Origin: Aquimarina spinulae
Lineage (GTDB): Bacteria > Bacteroidota > Bacteroidia > Flavobacteriales > Flavobacteriaceae
Length of the DNA stretch: 64,000 nt
NCBI RefSeq assembly: GCF_943373825.1
Contig: NZ_CALSBP010000002.1
Location: 2,159,501 to 2,223,500, forward strand
Direction: 5' to 3'
Shown here: positions 54,109 to 63,579 of the stretch, in pieces
Position numbering within the stretch: position 1 is the first letter of the stretch
Layout of the letters: each line of letters starts with the position of its first letter
The notes under the pieces: model-generated
What the model saw: the letters and a program-made list of their open reading frames with translations, nothing else
Database searches by the model: none
What the model was told of the DNA's origin: nothing
Program-made: the position numbers and the translations under genes

Positions 54109-55815
54109 CTATTTACCCTTTTCAAGCTGTTTGATAAAGTAAGAAGGGTAAATTCCCGTCTTTTTGTAGAAGGATTTAGAAAAAGCTTCGGTAGTATTAA
54201 ATCCAATTTCGCGAGAAATCGCTTTGATGGTATATAATCTAAATTTGGATTCGCGCTTTAGTTTTTCGATCACATAGTCAATACGCAATTCATTTATATA
54301 CACACTAAAGCTTTTTTTCTTATAGGTATTAATGATCTTAGATAAATATTTAGAATTGGTCTGCAATTTTTTGGCCAACTCCCCGGTAGTAATATTCGCC
54401 GATAAATAGCCTTGTTTATCTTCAAACTTTTGCAAGCCTTCTAAGACTGAGTTTACAATCTCCTCAGAAATCCCTATCGCCTCTGGTGTGGCAGGATGCT
54501 TATCCGAAATTTCTTTTAGTGCGGTAGCATCAAGGGTTGGTGCATGCATCAATTCTTTAAAACGTTTTCTATACCTTACATTTTTAATATAGATCAACAC
54601 TACAACAATGATCAGTATTATAGCAAAAATGACGGCAATGATAAATTTTATACTCGTCTTTTTCTCTTTTTGCTCTAAAACATTAATTAAATTCTGCTTT
54701 TCTTCTAATAGTTTTGGAGTATCATACTCCTGCACTATTTTTTTACTCAGGTTTTTATAATTGGTATCCAGGATACTATCTACTCTAAATAACTTATCAA
54801 TATAATATAACTGTTTATTTTTATCATCTATCGATTTATAATGATCGATCAATAGTTCATACCCTTCTCGCATTTCCATAGAAACAAAACCCGAACGCTC
54901 ATAGGATTGATCAATTTTTAATAAGTACTCCAGGTGCTTTTCGTTTTCACCAAATTCTTTATACAATCTTGCCAGGTAAACATATGCATTAACCAATGAT
55001 TCCTCTACTCTTGGCTTATATTTCTCAATAAATGGTAATGCTTTGTTAATACTATCTAGTGATCTTTGATATTGTTGCTTATAGTATAAATTAATCCCTT
55101 CATGCAATACAAAAAAAGGATAAATATCTAAACTATCTTTAAGCGATTCTTGTATTCCTTTGGTATTATAAAAAGTGGCAGAATCTCCATACTCTAACTT
55201 TCTATAGGTATCTGCTAAATACCATATAGTTCCCAAATGCCCTATCCCACCTATATTATTATCTTCTTCATAGTCTATAACCTCTTTAAAGATTACTACA
55301 GCATCATCAAGTTCTCCAATTTCTCTTTTTATACTGCCTATATTATGTTTGGTTAGGTAGTAAAAGTCTTTATTATTAGATGCATTAGCATACTTTAAGG
55401 CCGCCAAATAACTATCCAATGCTTTAGAATAATCTCCTATCTGTCTATATTCTCCTCCTTTAATAGAATATGGCACTGCAGGATATAACTTATGGTTTAA
55501 ATCTTTACTTACCGCGATTGAGCTATCCAAATATGCAATTCTTTCAGGAAATTTGTTTTTAAACATAAATACCGCAGATCGATATGCTTTGGCAAGAGAG
55601 AGTGGGTCATTTTTCTGTTTTGCTTTGACTAATAACGTATTTGCATAAATTTCATGCCTAATAGAATCATTATAATACTTAAAGCCTAGCTTTTCAATCT
55701 CATCAAATGTTTTATTCTTTAACGAATCCGGGATGGTAAACGTACCCGTATTCTGGGCAACCCCCGGGATCATATATAAAAAAAAGATACTAACGATAAG
55801 TACTAGTTTTTTCAT
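54109..55815 (-). CDS. TPR-containing membrane protein with C-terminal AraC-type HTH
   Basis: The 568-residue protein has a signal-like N-terminus (1-20), about 360 residues of TPR-like helical repeats (SYSIKGGEYRQIGDYSKALDSYLAALKY), a membrane segment near residues 393-413, and a C-terminal AraC HTH (residues about 465-568: GYLSANITTGELAKKLQTNSKYLS, YINELRIDYVIEKLKRESKF, IKAISREIGFNTTEAFSKSFYK). Such proteins join an extracytoplasmic TPR sensor with a cytoplasmic DNA-binding domain. It overlaps the LanB C-terminal-domain gene by 4 bp, so it is translated with the biosynthetic genes and is a likely regulator of them. The palindromes at 54020 and 54056 are candidate targets. Confidence 0.9.
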   Translation of the reverse strand: MKKLVLIVSIFFLYMIPGVAQNTGTFTIPDSLKNKTFDEIEKLGFKYYNDSIRHEIYANTLLVKAKQKNDPLSLAKAYRSAVFMFKNKFPERIAYLDSSIAVSKDLNHKLYPAVPYSIKGGEYRQIGDYSKALDSYLAALKYANASNNKDFYYLTKHNIGSIKREIGELDDAVVIFKEVIDYEEDNNIGGIGHLGTIWYLADTYRKLEYGDSATFYNTKGIQESLKDSLDIYPFFVLHEGINLYYKQQYQRSLDSINKALPFIEKYKPRVEESLVNAYVYLARLYKEFGENEKHLEYLLKIDQSYERSGFVSMEMREGYELLIDHYKSIDDKNKQLYYIDKLFRVDSILDTNYKNLSKKIVQEYDTPKLLEEKQNLINVLEQKEKKTSIKFIIAVIFAIILIIVVVLIYIKNVRYRKRFKELMHAPTLDATALKEISDKHPATPEAIGISEEIVNSVLEGLQKFEDKQGYLSANITTGELAKKLQTNSKYLSKIINTYKKKSFSVYINELRIDYVIEKLKRESKFRLYTIKAISREIGFNTTEAFSKSFYKKTGIYPSYFIKQLEKGK

Positions 55816-56681
55816 GATACAGTATAGCTTACTTTTGTTTTTTGGTATCGTACTAAAAAATCATAACACACCAACTCATAAAATCGTTGTTTGGATCTAA
55901 AGGCACGGTTTACCAGCATATGTATATAGCTGCTTAGCAAATCGTCTAATGGCATTTCTAATTGGTTATCTTGCTGTGCTTCCATAATCTTTTGTACTAC
56001 TCCTAATGATTGTTTTGCTTTGTGATCCAGCAAATCATCTAAGACTTTATAATCTTCCTGCATAGAAGTTGTCTCTAAAAAAGAAGAAAGCTTGCTTTTT
56101 AACCCCCTATATTTTTTATCTAATTGTTTATTTAGTCCCTTATCGGCATGAAATTCTCGCTTAAATCCCATGCTGTTTCGGGCTACCAACTCTAGTTTTT
56201 GTTGTTGTTCATAGCCAAAACTGTTTAACAATCTATCGATTGCTTTTACTACAAATAAAAAGTACAATTCTTCATCTTCGATCAACGCTATGGCATCCAG
56301 TAACATGGTACTGTCATAAAAAAACAGAGCTTCAGAAATCCCTATGGTATTTGTACCATAGCGTTCTAATTCTCGTATATAGGTATCGGTTTGCAGTTTA
56401 TATACTACCCGCTGTTCTACATAATGTTGCATCGCAGCATTAATCTGCAGGATCACGGTTCCTATCGCTCGTATATCAGGTAAACGAAATCGTATCCTAA
56501 TATGAAAATCGGGATCTCCGTAACGTATAAAAAACCAGGAGTCGATCAGACCTTGTTCCAGCAACTGCGCAGTGAGTGGTTTTATGGTTTCGGTAAGGAG
56601 TACATCAGACGTACGAGCACCACAATATATCTTATAATATAGCCACTCATCCCCCAGTATATATGTTCTTTTTGTACTCAT
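55812..56681 (-). CDS. LanB C-terminal domain protein (thiopeptide-type bacteriocin biosynthesis, elimination step)
   Basis: The 289-residue protein matches the separate C-terminal domain of lantibiotic dehydratases: YILGDEWLYYKIYCGART near the N-terminus, WFFIRYGDPDFHIRIRFRL near residue 50, and QRVVYKLQTDTYIRELERYG. In class I systems this domain eliminates glutamate from Ser/Thr-glutamyl esters to form dehydroalanine or dehydrobutyrine. In most lanthipeptide loci it is fused to the N-terminal glutamylation domain, but here it is encoded separately, 99 bp after it, with a REP-like hairpin in between. It overlaps the regulator gene by 4 bp. Confidence 0.92.
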   Translation of the reverse strand: MSTKRTYILGDEWLYYKIYCGARTSDVLLTETIKPLTAQLLEQGLIDSWFFIRYGDPDFHIRIRFRLPDIRAIGTVILQINAAMQHYVEQRVVYKLQTDTYIRELERYGTNTIGISEALFFYDSTMLLDAIALIEDEELYFLFVVKAIDRLLNSFGYEQQQKLELVARNSMGFKREFHADKGLNKQLDKKYRGLKSKLSSFLETTSMQEDYKVLDDLLDHKAKQSLGVVQKIMEAQQDNQLEMPLDDLLSSYIHMLVNRAFRSKQRFYELVCYDFLVRYQKTKVSYTVS

Positions 56682-56719
56682 GTAGTATCCCCCTTGTTTT
56701 GTGTTTTTACTGCTTTGTC

Positions 56720-56764
56720 ATTCCTGCCCTTCGATTTTACTCAGGATAAACTAAAGGCAGGAAT
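56720..56764. repeat. REP-like inverted repeat between the two LanB genes
   Basis: ATTCCTGCC (56720-56728) and GGCAGGAAT (56756-56764) form a perfect 9-bp stem around a 27-nt loop. It lies between the LanB N- and C-terminal genes and shares the frame of other intergenic palindromes in this region. Confidence 0.65.
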
Positions 56765-56780
56765 CCAAAAATGATCTTAA

Positions 56781-59066
56781 TTATACCTCAACTGCTTTTA
56801 ATGCTTCGGTGTTCTTTCTTGTCTGCTCTAGTTTTTCTTTATTATACAGCGAGATTACAAACTGGTTGGTATAACTCATACCTTCTTGCTGTACGATACC
56901 TTTTTGCTCATTAGACTGTCCTTCTTCTGCAAATAAAAACTCTTCTAATACGCATGTTTTTTTATTTTTTATAGTGTCTAACCACATGTTTATCGAGTTT
57001 GTATTCTCCATATGGATCAGCAAAGTATTATCTCCATCTATCAATTGTACCATCTTTGGTATATTATGTTTTGCTCTCCAGGTGGATATCATTGCGATCC
57101 TGTTGTTTTCACTATTTTCTTTTAGAAAAAGCAGGTCTGCCATAGTGATCTTCCATCGGGCTTTTGCCAATATAAACTCTTTATACACTACCCTGGGTAA
57201 AAAAGTATGCTTCTCTAACGCTTCTCCCCAATAAAACCCAAGGCCTGGTCGACCACCTTGCTTTTGTACATCACATAAGAAATGATATACCGGCAATGCA
57301 TTAGCACTATAATTATGGGCATTGGTCAAACGAGGAATAATTTCTTTATTAAGTGTTTTAGAGCGTAATATAATACGACCATATCGCACCGATATCATTA
57401 AATCTGATATAGATACCTGTTGCTCTATTGGTACATTAGATTTTCCTAAATACGGGATTTCATACTCACGTATGGTTGCCCTGCGAATCACATTACCCGT
57501 CCTGGATTCTGGTAAATGAACAACTTCGGCCAGGATCTGGTTTTGATACATTTCTTGTTCTATCGCTGCAATACCTTGTACATGTTTTAAAATATCCTCG
57601 TTTCCGGTAGAAAACCGCCCTAACAGATTTGCCGCAGAGGATCCTCCTACAGAAGAAAATATCATCTTTTCTTCACCATCAACCGTTGCAATTTGAGCAA
57701 TTGTCGACATAGTATCGGGCAAATCACCCCAGTCTAATTCGAGATGTTCAACATCTTTATCTTCGAGCGATAGCGTATATTGGTTTTCCTTATGTATATG
57801 TTGTAATTTCTTATTTAGAATTTCCTGTACCGGGGTCCAGTGCATTTCTTGTTTTGAAGCCGGTTTGGAAGGAATATACAGATCGTCTAAAAAAGAAGTA
57901 GAGTCACTGGCATCCTGATGCTGAAGGTATCCAATACCTACCTCGGTATCTAAAACAGTAGCCAGAGGAATTTCCTGAGTTTCGTATCGTTTTGTAAATG
58001 CATCTTTAAACCGTTGTAAGTGCGTTTCTGATGAAGCGCTATTCATTCTATTTAACAGCTCTAGTGCTCGCGTTAACTTATATCCCCATCGTATATTTAA
58101 TTGATTAGACTGTGCCTGGGTATACATATCGGTCTGAAAAAGGTATTTTAACTCGAAAGGTGTTTCTAGCTTTGCTACCCGCTCACTAAGTTTTAGGTAT
58201 TCGCCAGGTCCATTACCCAGTTTCTGATCTATTTGTTCCAGAAATTTTTTATAGAAATCAATCTCTGTTAGTATAGCATCTGTACCTTCTATCTGACTCA
58301 AACAGGTTTCTAACTGTTCTAAAAAATCATCTCCGGTTACAGAGGGTTCTATCTCACTCACCAGGATTTGATTGTCTATCAATTCATCTATAAATTCTGA
58401 AGCTTCTTCATGGGTAATTTCGTCATCAACCAGAAGAGAAGCTAATTCGTTTATCTTTTTACCAGTCCTGGCACTCTCGATTATAGCTTCGAGATACTCT
58501 GCATAGGCTACCGCCTCGATAGAGTGTTCTCGTCTATTATATTTGTTATACTTGTATTCTATATATCGATATTGATCTCCGATTTTATACAGGCTATTAT
58601 TGGTATACCACAATAGCTGTTTTTTGATGACTTCTTCTTTGGCCATCTTTTGCGAGAAAGCCACCAAAAAGTTCATATCAAACCGCGTTTGTCTTTGATG
58701 AGTATCATAATTAGACAATTCTATTGCTGTAGTCTTGCTAAAGGTTCCTATACTACAACCGGCAAATAACCCAAAGGGAGTACAACGCGAACTCATCCTG
58801 GATAGATATTTTAACAAAGATGATTCTAATCGTTTCTTCTTTTTAACATCTTTGAGTTGTCCCGACAGCCATTTCTCTATTTCAGAAAACAGTTCTGGTG
58901 ATGCCAGAAAAATAGCTTCTCTAATGCTGTCATTTTTCCAGACATCTTTAAACATTTCTACAGGTATCTCCTTCTCTTTGGTAAGGTTATGATAAAAATC
59001 TAATGGTAAAAGGGGAGTTCTTAGACAAAACTGATCAAAGAAGGTATATGGATTTTTTAGTTTCAA
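56781..59066 (-). CDS. LanB N-terminal (lantibiotic dehydratase, glutamylation domain)
   Basis: The 761-residue protein has the N-terminal LRTPLLPLDFYHNL, the YLSRMSSRCTPFGLFAGCSI motif near residue 92, IRRATIREYEIPYLGKSN, ISVRYGRIILRSKTLNKEII and the C-terminal WRAKHNIPKMVQLI. This is the part that esterifies Ser/Thr of the precursor with glutamate from glutamyl-tRNA. The C-terminal elimination domain is absent and lies in the next gene. The start is TTG at 59064-59066; an in-frame stop (TAG) lies 18 bp upstream and no upstream ATG fits, and the next internal Met is at residue 39, after conserved sequence. It is first in the biosynthetic operon. Confidence 0.93.
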   Translation of the reverse strand: MKLKNPYTFFDQFCLRTPLLPLDFYHNLTKEKEIPVEMFKDVWKNDSIREAIFLASPELFSEIEKWLSGQLKDVKKKKRLESSLLKYLSRMSSRCTPFGLFAGCSIGTFSKTTAIELSNYDTHQRQTRFDMNFLVAFSQKMAKEEVIKKQLLWYTNNSLYKIGDQYRYIEYKYNKYNRREHSIEAVAYAEYLEAIIESARTGKKINELASLLVDDEITHEEASEFIDELIDNQILVSEIEPSVTGDDFLEQLETCLSQIEGTDAILTEIDFYKKFLEQIDQKLGNGPGEYLKLSERVAKLETPFELKYLFQTDMYTQAQSNQLNIRWGYKLTRALELLNRMNSASSETHLQRFKDAFTKRYETQEIPLATVLDTEVGIGYLQHQDASDSTSFLDDLYIPSKPASKQEMHWTPVQEILNKKLQHIHKENQYTLSLEDKDVEHLELDWGDLPDTMSTIAQIATVDGEEKMIFSSVGGSSAANLLGRFSTGNEDILKHVQGIAAIEQEMYQNQILAEVVHLPESRTGNVIRRATIREYEIPYLGKSNVPIEQQVSISDLMISVRYGRIILRSKTLNKEIIPRLTNAHNYSANALPVYHFLCDVQKQGGRPGLGFYWGEALEKHTFLPRVVYKEFILAKARWKITMADLLFLKENSENNRIAMISTWRAKHNIPKMVQLIDGDNTLLIHMENTNSINMWLDTIKNKKTCVLEEFLFAEEGQSNEQKGIVQQEGMSYTNQFVISLYNKEKLEQTRKNTEALKAVEV

Positions 59067-59192
59067 GAGGTGTTGGTATTATTCTATACTTATTTAACAG
59101 GATATAAATATACTATTTTCTGTTTTAAGATTTCTTTTAGATAATTATAACAAAACTATATGATAATCAATTGATTACCATTTTAAACTAAA

Positions 59193-59235
59193 AGTCTGTA
59201 TTCTGGGAATCCCGTGTTTGTTTTCAGGAATCACG
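59193..59235. promoter_or_regulatory. Regulatory region between the dehydratase and exporter genes
   Basis: The 12-mer AGTCTGTATTCT (59193-59204) is identical to a half-site near the precursor gene. It is followed by two direct repeats, GGAATCCCG (59206-59214) and GGAATCACG (59227-59235), spaced 21 bp, about two helical turns. The 372-bp gap (59067-59438) between divergent genes is otherwise without recognised features. AraC-type proteins typically bind such direct repeats. Confidence 0.5.
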
Positions 59236-59438
59236 ACTTCTTTCCCTTGTTTTTGGGGCTTTATCAAAGGTATATTTGATCAAATCAAAAAACGTAGCAG
59301 TCGCTTTAGTTTCACTCAAAAAATCAAAACTTATGATACACGTACTGATCAATTTCATTTCACAATTCACCTCTTTTCTGATGGATCATTTTATCATCAT
59401 GTATCAATCTATTGTTAACGTTTAAAGAATATTCCAAT

Positions 59439-60614
59439 ATGAAACAGTTATTTCCAAAAGAAATTATAGAAAACACCATAGAGGTACATCAGTTTGAACA
59501 TAGTCGTAAAAGTAAGATGATCTATACAACGATATTAGTTGCTTTTATTATTGCATTGGCACTATTACCGTTCATCAAAGTCGATATCTATACTACGGCA
59601 AGAGGAATGCTAAGGCCTAGTAAAGAACGAATTGCTATTACTCCGCTTCAATCAGGTAAAGTTGTTTTTGTAAATATGGTGGATAATCAAAAAGTAAATA
59701 AAGGTGACACCTTGCTTATGACGAACACTTCTGTAGTAAAGGAACAAATCACCCGATCCTCGACACAGATTAAAGAGACCGAACAGTTTATTACAGATTG
59801 CGAATATCTGATCAATACAGCTAAGCCGAAATTCAACAACATACAATCGGCACGTTACCAAAAAGAATATCTGTACTTCACTCAAAAAATACAGGAGCTA
59901 AGAACCCGATTTGAAAAAACAAAAATCGATTACTTGCGTAACCAAAAACTGTTTGAAAAAGGAGTAGTCGCCAAAGTAGATTATGAGAACAGTGCTTTTG
60001 AGCATCAACTGGCATCGAGTACACTGCAACAATATCGAAAACAACAAAAAAATAACTGGCAGGCCACAGTAACAGAGTACCACAACACCATAAGAGAATT
60101 AAAAGGTGGATTAACTCAACTAAAACAGAATCAAAAAGAGCTGTTGATTACGGCACCAATAGATGGGATTCTTAAAAATGTTTTGGGTATCGAGCCGGGT
60201 AGTTTAATTGCAGGAGGATTAACTATTGCCGAAATATCTCCCGATACCGGACTGGTTGCAGAATGTTACCTCTCGCCATCAGATATAGGATTGGTGGGTC
60301 GGAATAAATCGGTGAATTTTCAAATCGATGCTTTTAACTATAACCAATGGGGATTAGCTACCGGAAAAATTCTGGAGATCAGCAAAGATGTAGATATCAT
60401 TAATGAACGACCTGTTTTTAAAGTACGCTGTGCTATAGATCAGGGGCATCTCGAACTTAAAAATGGTTTTAAAGGGAGTTTTAACAAAGGGATGACACTT
60501 AGCGCACGATTTCAACTTACGCAACGCACCTTGTATGAATTACTTTATGATAAGGTAGATGACTGGTTTAACCCATCGAGTCCCACTATAGCAGAAGTAG
60601 TGAATGTCGAATAA
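59439..60614 (+). CDS. HlyD-family secretion adaptor protein
   Basis: The protein has 391 residues from the ATG at 59439 (a TTG at 59412 upstream is less likely). A membrane segment (about 25-45) is followed by a lipoyl-like strand (GMLRPSKERIAITPLQSGKVVF), a long alpha-helical hairpin, and the second half of the lipoyl domain (ITAPIDGILKNVLGIEPGSLIAGG), ending in a beta-barrel. HlyD proteins link an inner-membrane exporter to an outer-membrane channel. It precedes the C39 ABC exporter and should work with it to export the mature peptide. No TolC-like outer-membrane gene is in view. Confidence 0.93.
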   Translation: MKQLFPKEIIENTIEVHQFEHSRKSKMIYTTILVAFIIALALLPFIKVDIYTTARGMLRPSKERIAITPLQSGKVVFVNMVDNQKVNKGDTLLMTNTSVVKEQITRSSTQIKETEQFITDCEYLINTAKPKFNNIQSARYQKEYLYFTQKIQELRTRFEKTKIDYLRNQKLFEKGVVAKVDYENSAFEHQLASSTLQQYRKQQKNNWQATVTEYHNTIRELKGGLTQLKQNQKELLITAPIDGILKNVLGIEPGSLIAGGLTIAEISPDTGLVAECYLSPSDIGLVGRNKSVNFQIDAFNYNQWGLATGKILEISKDVDIINERPVFKVRCAIDQGHLELKNGFKGSFNKGMTLSARFQLTQRTLYELLYDKVDDWFNPSSPTIAEVVNVE

Positions 60615-60699
60615 ATGAATTGTGAAGTTGAGAAATACGAAAGCGATAAGCTAGACGATAGAGGTCTGGTGTAATGGTCGTCAAGTTGAACTTTTAATT

Positions 60700-60769
60700 G
60701 TCAGTCTGAGCGTATCGAAGACATCTGAATACTCAAATTTGAAAGCACTTCGACAAGCTCAGTGTGACA
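60700..60769. repeat. Palindromic intergenic element
   Basis: The left arm TCAGTCTGAGCGTATCGAAG (60701-60720) and the right arm CTTCGACAAGCTCAGTGTGA (60748-60767) are imperfect inverted copies around a short spacer. The rest of the 348-bp gap (60615-60962) between the HlyD and ABC genes has no other recognised feature. The arms resemble the in-frame fragment in the RHS gene. Confidence 0.7.
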
Positions 60770-60962
60770 TAGAATTTTAAATCTTATTCTTGACTAATCT
60801 AGATTGGAGATTGATAGTTCGAAGTAAAAAATATAAAATAATGAATATGAAAGTGATAAGTAAAAAACCCTGTTACACTCTTTAAAAACAGCGTTTTGTA
60901 AGTGAGACAAAAGATGCATAAGTCTCAACACTCACTACTCTTATCTCAATACTAAATAAATT

Positions 60963-63146
60963 ATGGCTAAAACAAAAATAAAACAACACGATATCACTGA
61001 TTGCGGTGCGGCTTGCCTGGCATCAATTTCGGCACATTATAAATTGCAACTGCCAATCGCACGTATTCGACAGTTTGCAAGTACCGATAAAAAAGGAACC
61101 AATGTATTGGGATTAATCGAAGCTGCCGATAAACTCGGGTTTGAAGCCAAAGGAGTACGTGGGGATCTGGATAGTTTGTTTAAAATCCCTAAACCTGCCA
61201 TCGCTCACGTGATCGTGAATGAAAAATTACATCATTATGTAGTGATCTACGAAGTAACTAAAGAGCACATCAAAATAATGGATCCGGGAGATGGTAGGTT
61301 TCATAAAAAAACACATGAAGAATTTAATAAAGAATGGACAGGAGTATTGGTACTACTACTACCAAAAGAAGATTTTACAACAGGTAACGAAAAAGTATCG
61401 GTTTATAAACGATTCTGGTTTTTATTAAAACCGCATAAAGGAGTATTGACACAGGCTTTTGTTGGGGCAATCATCTATACCTTATTAGGGTTCTCTACCT
61501 CGATATACATCCAAAAACTCACTGATCATGTTTTTATGGGTACCAGTACCAAACTGCTTAATCTGTTAGGAATTGTTATGGTCACATTATTACTTTTAAA
61601 ACTAATAGTAGGAGCATACAAAGATGTTTTCCTGATCAAAACCGGGCAACAGATCGATTCGCGACTCATTCTTGGGTATTATAAACACCTGTTAAAACTA
61701 CCACAGCAATTTTTTGATACGATGCGGGTCGGAGAGATCATCTCCCGAATTAGTGATGCTGTAAAAATCAGAAACTTTATCAATGGAGTAGCCTTAAACC
61801 TAACCGTTAATATTCTAATCCTGATATTTTCTTTTGGATTGATGTTTACCTACTATTGGAAACTGGCGCTGATCATGCTGGCGATTATTCCAATATATGC
61901 GATCATATATGTAATTACGAATAAACTAAACAAGCGTACAGAACGAGGGATTATGGAAAAATCTGCAGATCTGGAGAGTCAGTTGGTAGAATCTCTAAAC
62001 GCTGTAGGAACTATCAAAAGATTTGGTCTTGAAGGCTTTGCCAATATTAAAACAGAAACCCGCTTTATTGGGTTATTAAAAATAGGATACAAGTCTGCAT
62101 TAAACAGTGTATTTTCTAACTCCAGTACCGGTACTATTGCACAATTATTTACCATCATCCTATTATGGAGTGGTTCTTTTTTTGTAATTCAAAAAGAAAT
62201 TACTGCCGGAGAACTTATGGCTTTTTATGCGATTATAGGATATTTTACCAATCCTGTTGCCAGTTTAATCAGTGCTAATAAACAGATCCAAAATGCATTG
62301 ATTGCAGCAGATCGTTTGTTTGAGATCATGGACCTGGAACGCGAAGAAGGGGAGCAGAAAATAAAACTCACAAAAGATAGCATTGGTGATATCAATTTCT
62401 CTAGTGTAGGGTTTAGATATGGCTCCAGAGTAGAGGTTTTTAAAGATTTTAATCTTGAGATTCAGACAGGGAAAATCACAGCCATTATCGGGGAGAGTGG
62501 TTCGGGAAAATCTACTCTGATGTCTTTACTACAAAATATCTACCCTATCCAGAAAGGACAAATATCTATAGGAAATCAGGATCTGAAACACATCGAGAAT
62601 GGTAGTCTAAGAGATCTGGTAAGTGTGGTGCCACAAAAAATAGATCTATTTGCCGGTAATGTGATAGACAATATTGCAGTAGGAGAATTTGCTCCAGATA
62701 TAGAGCGCATTATGGAAGTATGTAAAGCCATAGGTATTCTTGAATTTATAGAAAATCTGCCTAATAGCTTTGCTACATATCTGGGAGAAAACGGAGCTAC
62801 CTTATCTGGAGGACAAAAACAACGTATTGCCATTGCCCGAGCATTATATAAAAATCCTGAAGTATTAGTCCTAGACGAAGCTACCTCATCACTGGATAGT
62901 ACTTCTGAAAATTATATCCAGAAAGCAGTACAAAGTCTGCGCGATCAGGATAAAACCATCATCATTATTGCCCACCGATTAAGTACAGTGATTAATGCCG
63001 ATAAAATTGTAGTACTCGAAAAAGGGAAAGTAGTAGAAGAAGGAAATCATGAAGTATTATATGCCCGACAGGAAAAATACTATGAACTATGGCAAAAACA
63101 AATGCCAGTAGTAGATCATATCCCTAAAATAAATGCTGTTGCATAG
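60963..63146 (+). CDS. C39 peptidase-containing ABC exporter
   Basis: The 727-residue protein has an N-terminal C39 protease (HDITDCGAACLASI with catalytic Cys14, then KLHHYVVIYEV with His, and IMDPGDGR with Asp), six membrane segments (about 160-450), and a nucleotide-binding domain with Walker A IGESGSGKSTLM, the ABC signature LSGGQKQRIAIARAL and Walker B VLVLDEATSSLD. The C39 domain cleaves leader peptides after two small residues such as Gly-Gly or Ala-Gly, which fits the AG end of the precursor leader. It would process and export the peptide with the HlyD partner. Confidence 0.95.
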   Translation: MAKTKIKQHDITDCGAACLASISAHYKLQLPIARIRQFASTDKKGTNVLGLIEAADKLGFEAKGVRGDLDSLFKIPKPAIAHVIVNEKLHHYVVIYEVTKEHIKIMDPGDGRFHKKTHEEFNKEWTGVLVLLLPKEDFTTGNEKVSVYKRFWFLLKPHKGVLTQAFVGAIIYTLLGFSTSIYIQKLTDHVFMGTSTKLLNLLGIVMVTLLLLKLIVGAYKDVFLIKTGQQIDSRLILGYYKHLLKLPQQFFDTMRVGEIISRISDAVKIRNFINGVALNLTVNILILIFSFGLMFTYYWKLALIMLAIIPIYAIIYVITNKLNKRTERGIMEKSADLESQLVESLNAVGTIKRFGLEGFANIKTETRFIGLLKIGYKSALNSVFSNSSTGTIAQLFTIILLWSGSFFVIQKEITAGELMAFYAIIGYFTNPVASLISANKQIQNALIAADRLFEIMDLEREEGEQKIKLTKDSIGDINFSSVGFRYGSRVEVFKDFNLEIQTGKITAIIGESGSGKSTLMSLLQNIYPIQKGQISIGNQDLKHIENGSLRDLVSVVPQKIDLFAGNVIDNIAVGEFAPDIERIMEVCKAIGILEFIENLPNSFATYLGENGATLSGGQKQRIAIARALYKNPEVLVLDEATSSLDSTSENYIQKAVQSLRDQDKTIIIIAHRLSTVINADKIVVLEKGKVVEEGNHEVLYARQEKYYELWQKQMPVVDHIPKINAVA

Positions 63147-63225
63147 CGAAGATGGTTCGGTAAAATTTAATTGATAATTATGTTTTTAAAATGCTAAAAA
63201 ACTTTTTAATCTAAAATACCTGGTT

Positions 63226-63558
63226 ATGAAAAAAATAGAGCGTCAAATTGAAGTCATAGAACGATTAAATCGGTTGATACGATTAGGAAAAACAGGAACC
63301 CCTGATCAATTATCCGAAAAATTGGAAATCTCAAAAGCATCTTTGTTTCAGATTCTTAGAGTAATGAAACAACTTAATGCTCCTATTGTATTTGATATCG
63401 CATTACAGAGCTATGTCTATGAAGAATCTGTAAACTTTACTTATGGTTTTTATACCCGTAAACTTTATGGAGAAGAAGTACTAGAAGTATCTTCTTATAG
63501 TGCTCAAAGTATTATGATGCAAGTAGATTTTAAATATCCAAGTCTAAGAATAGTATAA
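63226..63558 (+). CDS. Small HTH protein, candidate local regulator
   Basis: The 110-residue protein has an N-terminal helix-turn-helix in VIERLNRLIRLGKTGTPDQL and LEISKASLFQILRVMKQLNA, followed by a beta-like second half (APIVFDIALQSYVYEESVNFTYGFY). It lies 79 bp after the ABC exporter gene on the same strand. A second copy of the same HTH type starts at 63838 (IEMIERIDRLIRL). The pair may regulate the cluster, though the targets are unknown. No family name is certain. Confidence 0.7.
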   Translation: MKKIERQIEVIERLNRLIRLGKTGTPDQLSEKLEISKASLFQILRVMKQLNAPIVFDIALQSYVYEESVNFTYGFYTRKLYGEEVLEVSSYSAQSIMMQVDFKYPSLRIV

Positions 63559-63579
63559 TAACATTTAAAAAATAAACTC

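Noticed and set aside
60615..60674. Frame of 19 codons after the HlyD gene as a second precursor
   Set aside because: It has no leader motif and one Cys, and overlaps the region leading to a palindromic repeat.
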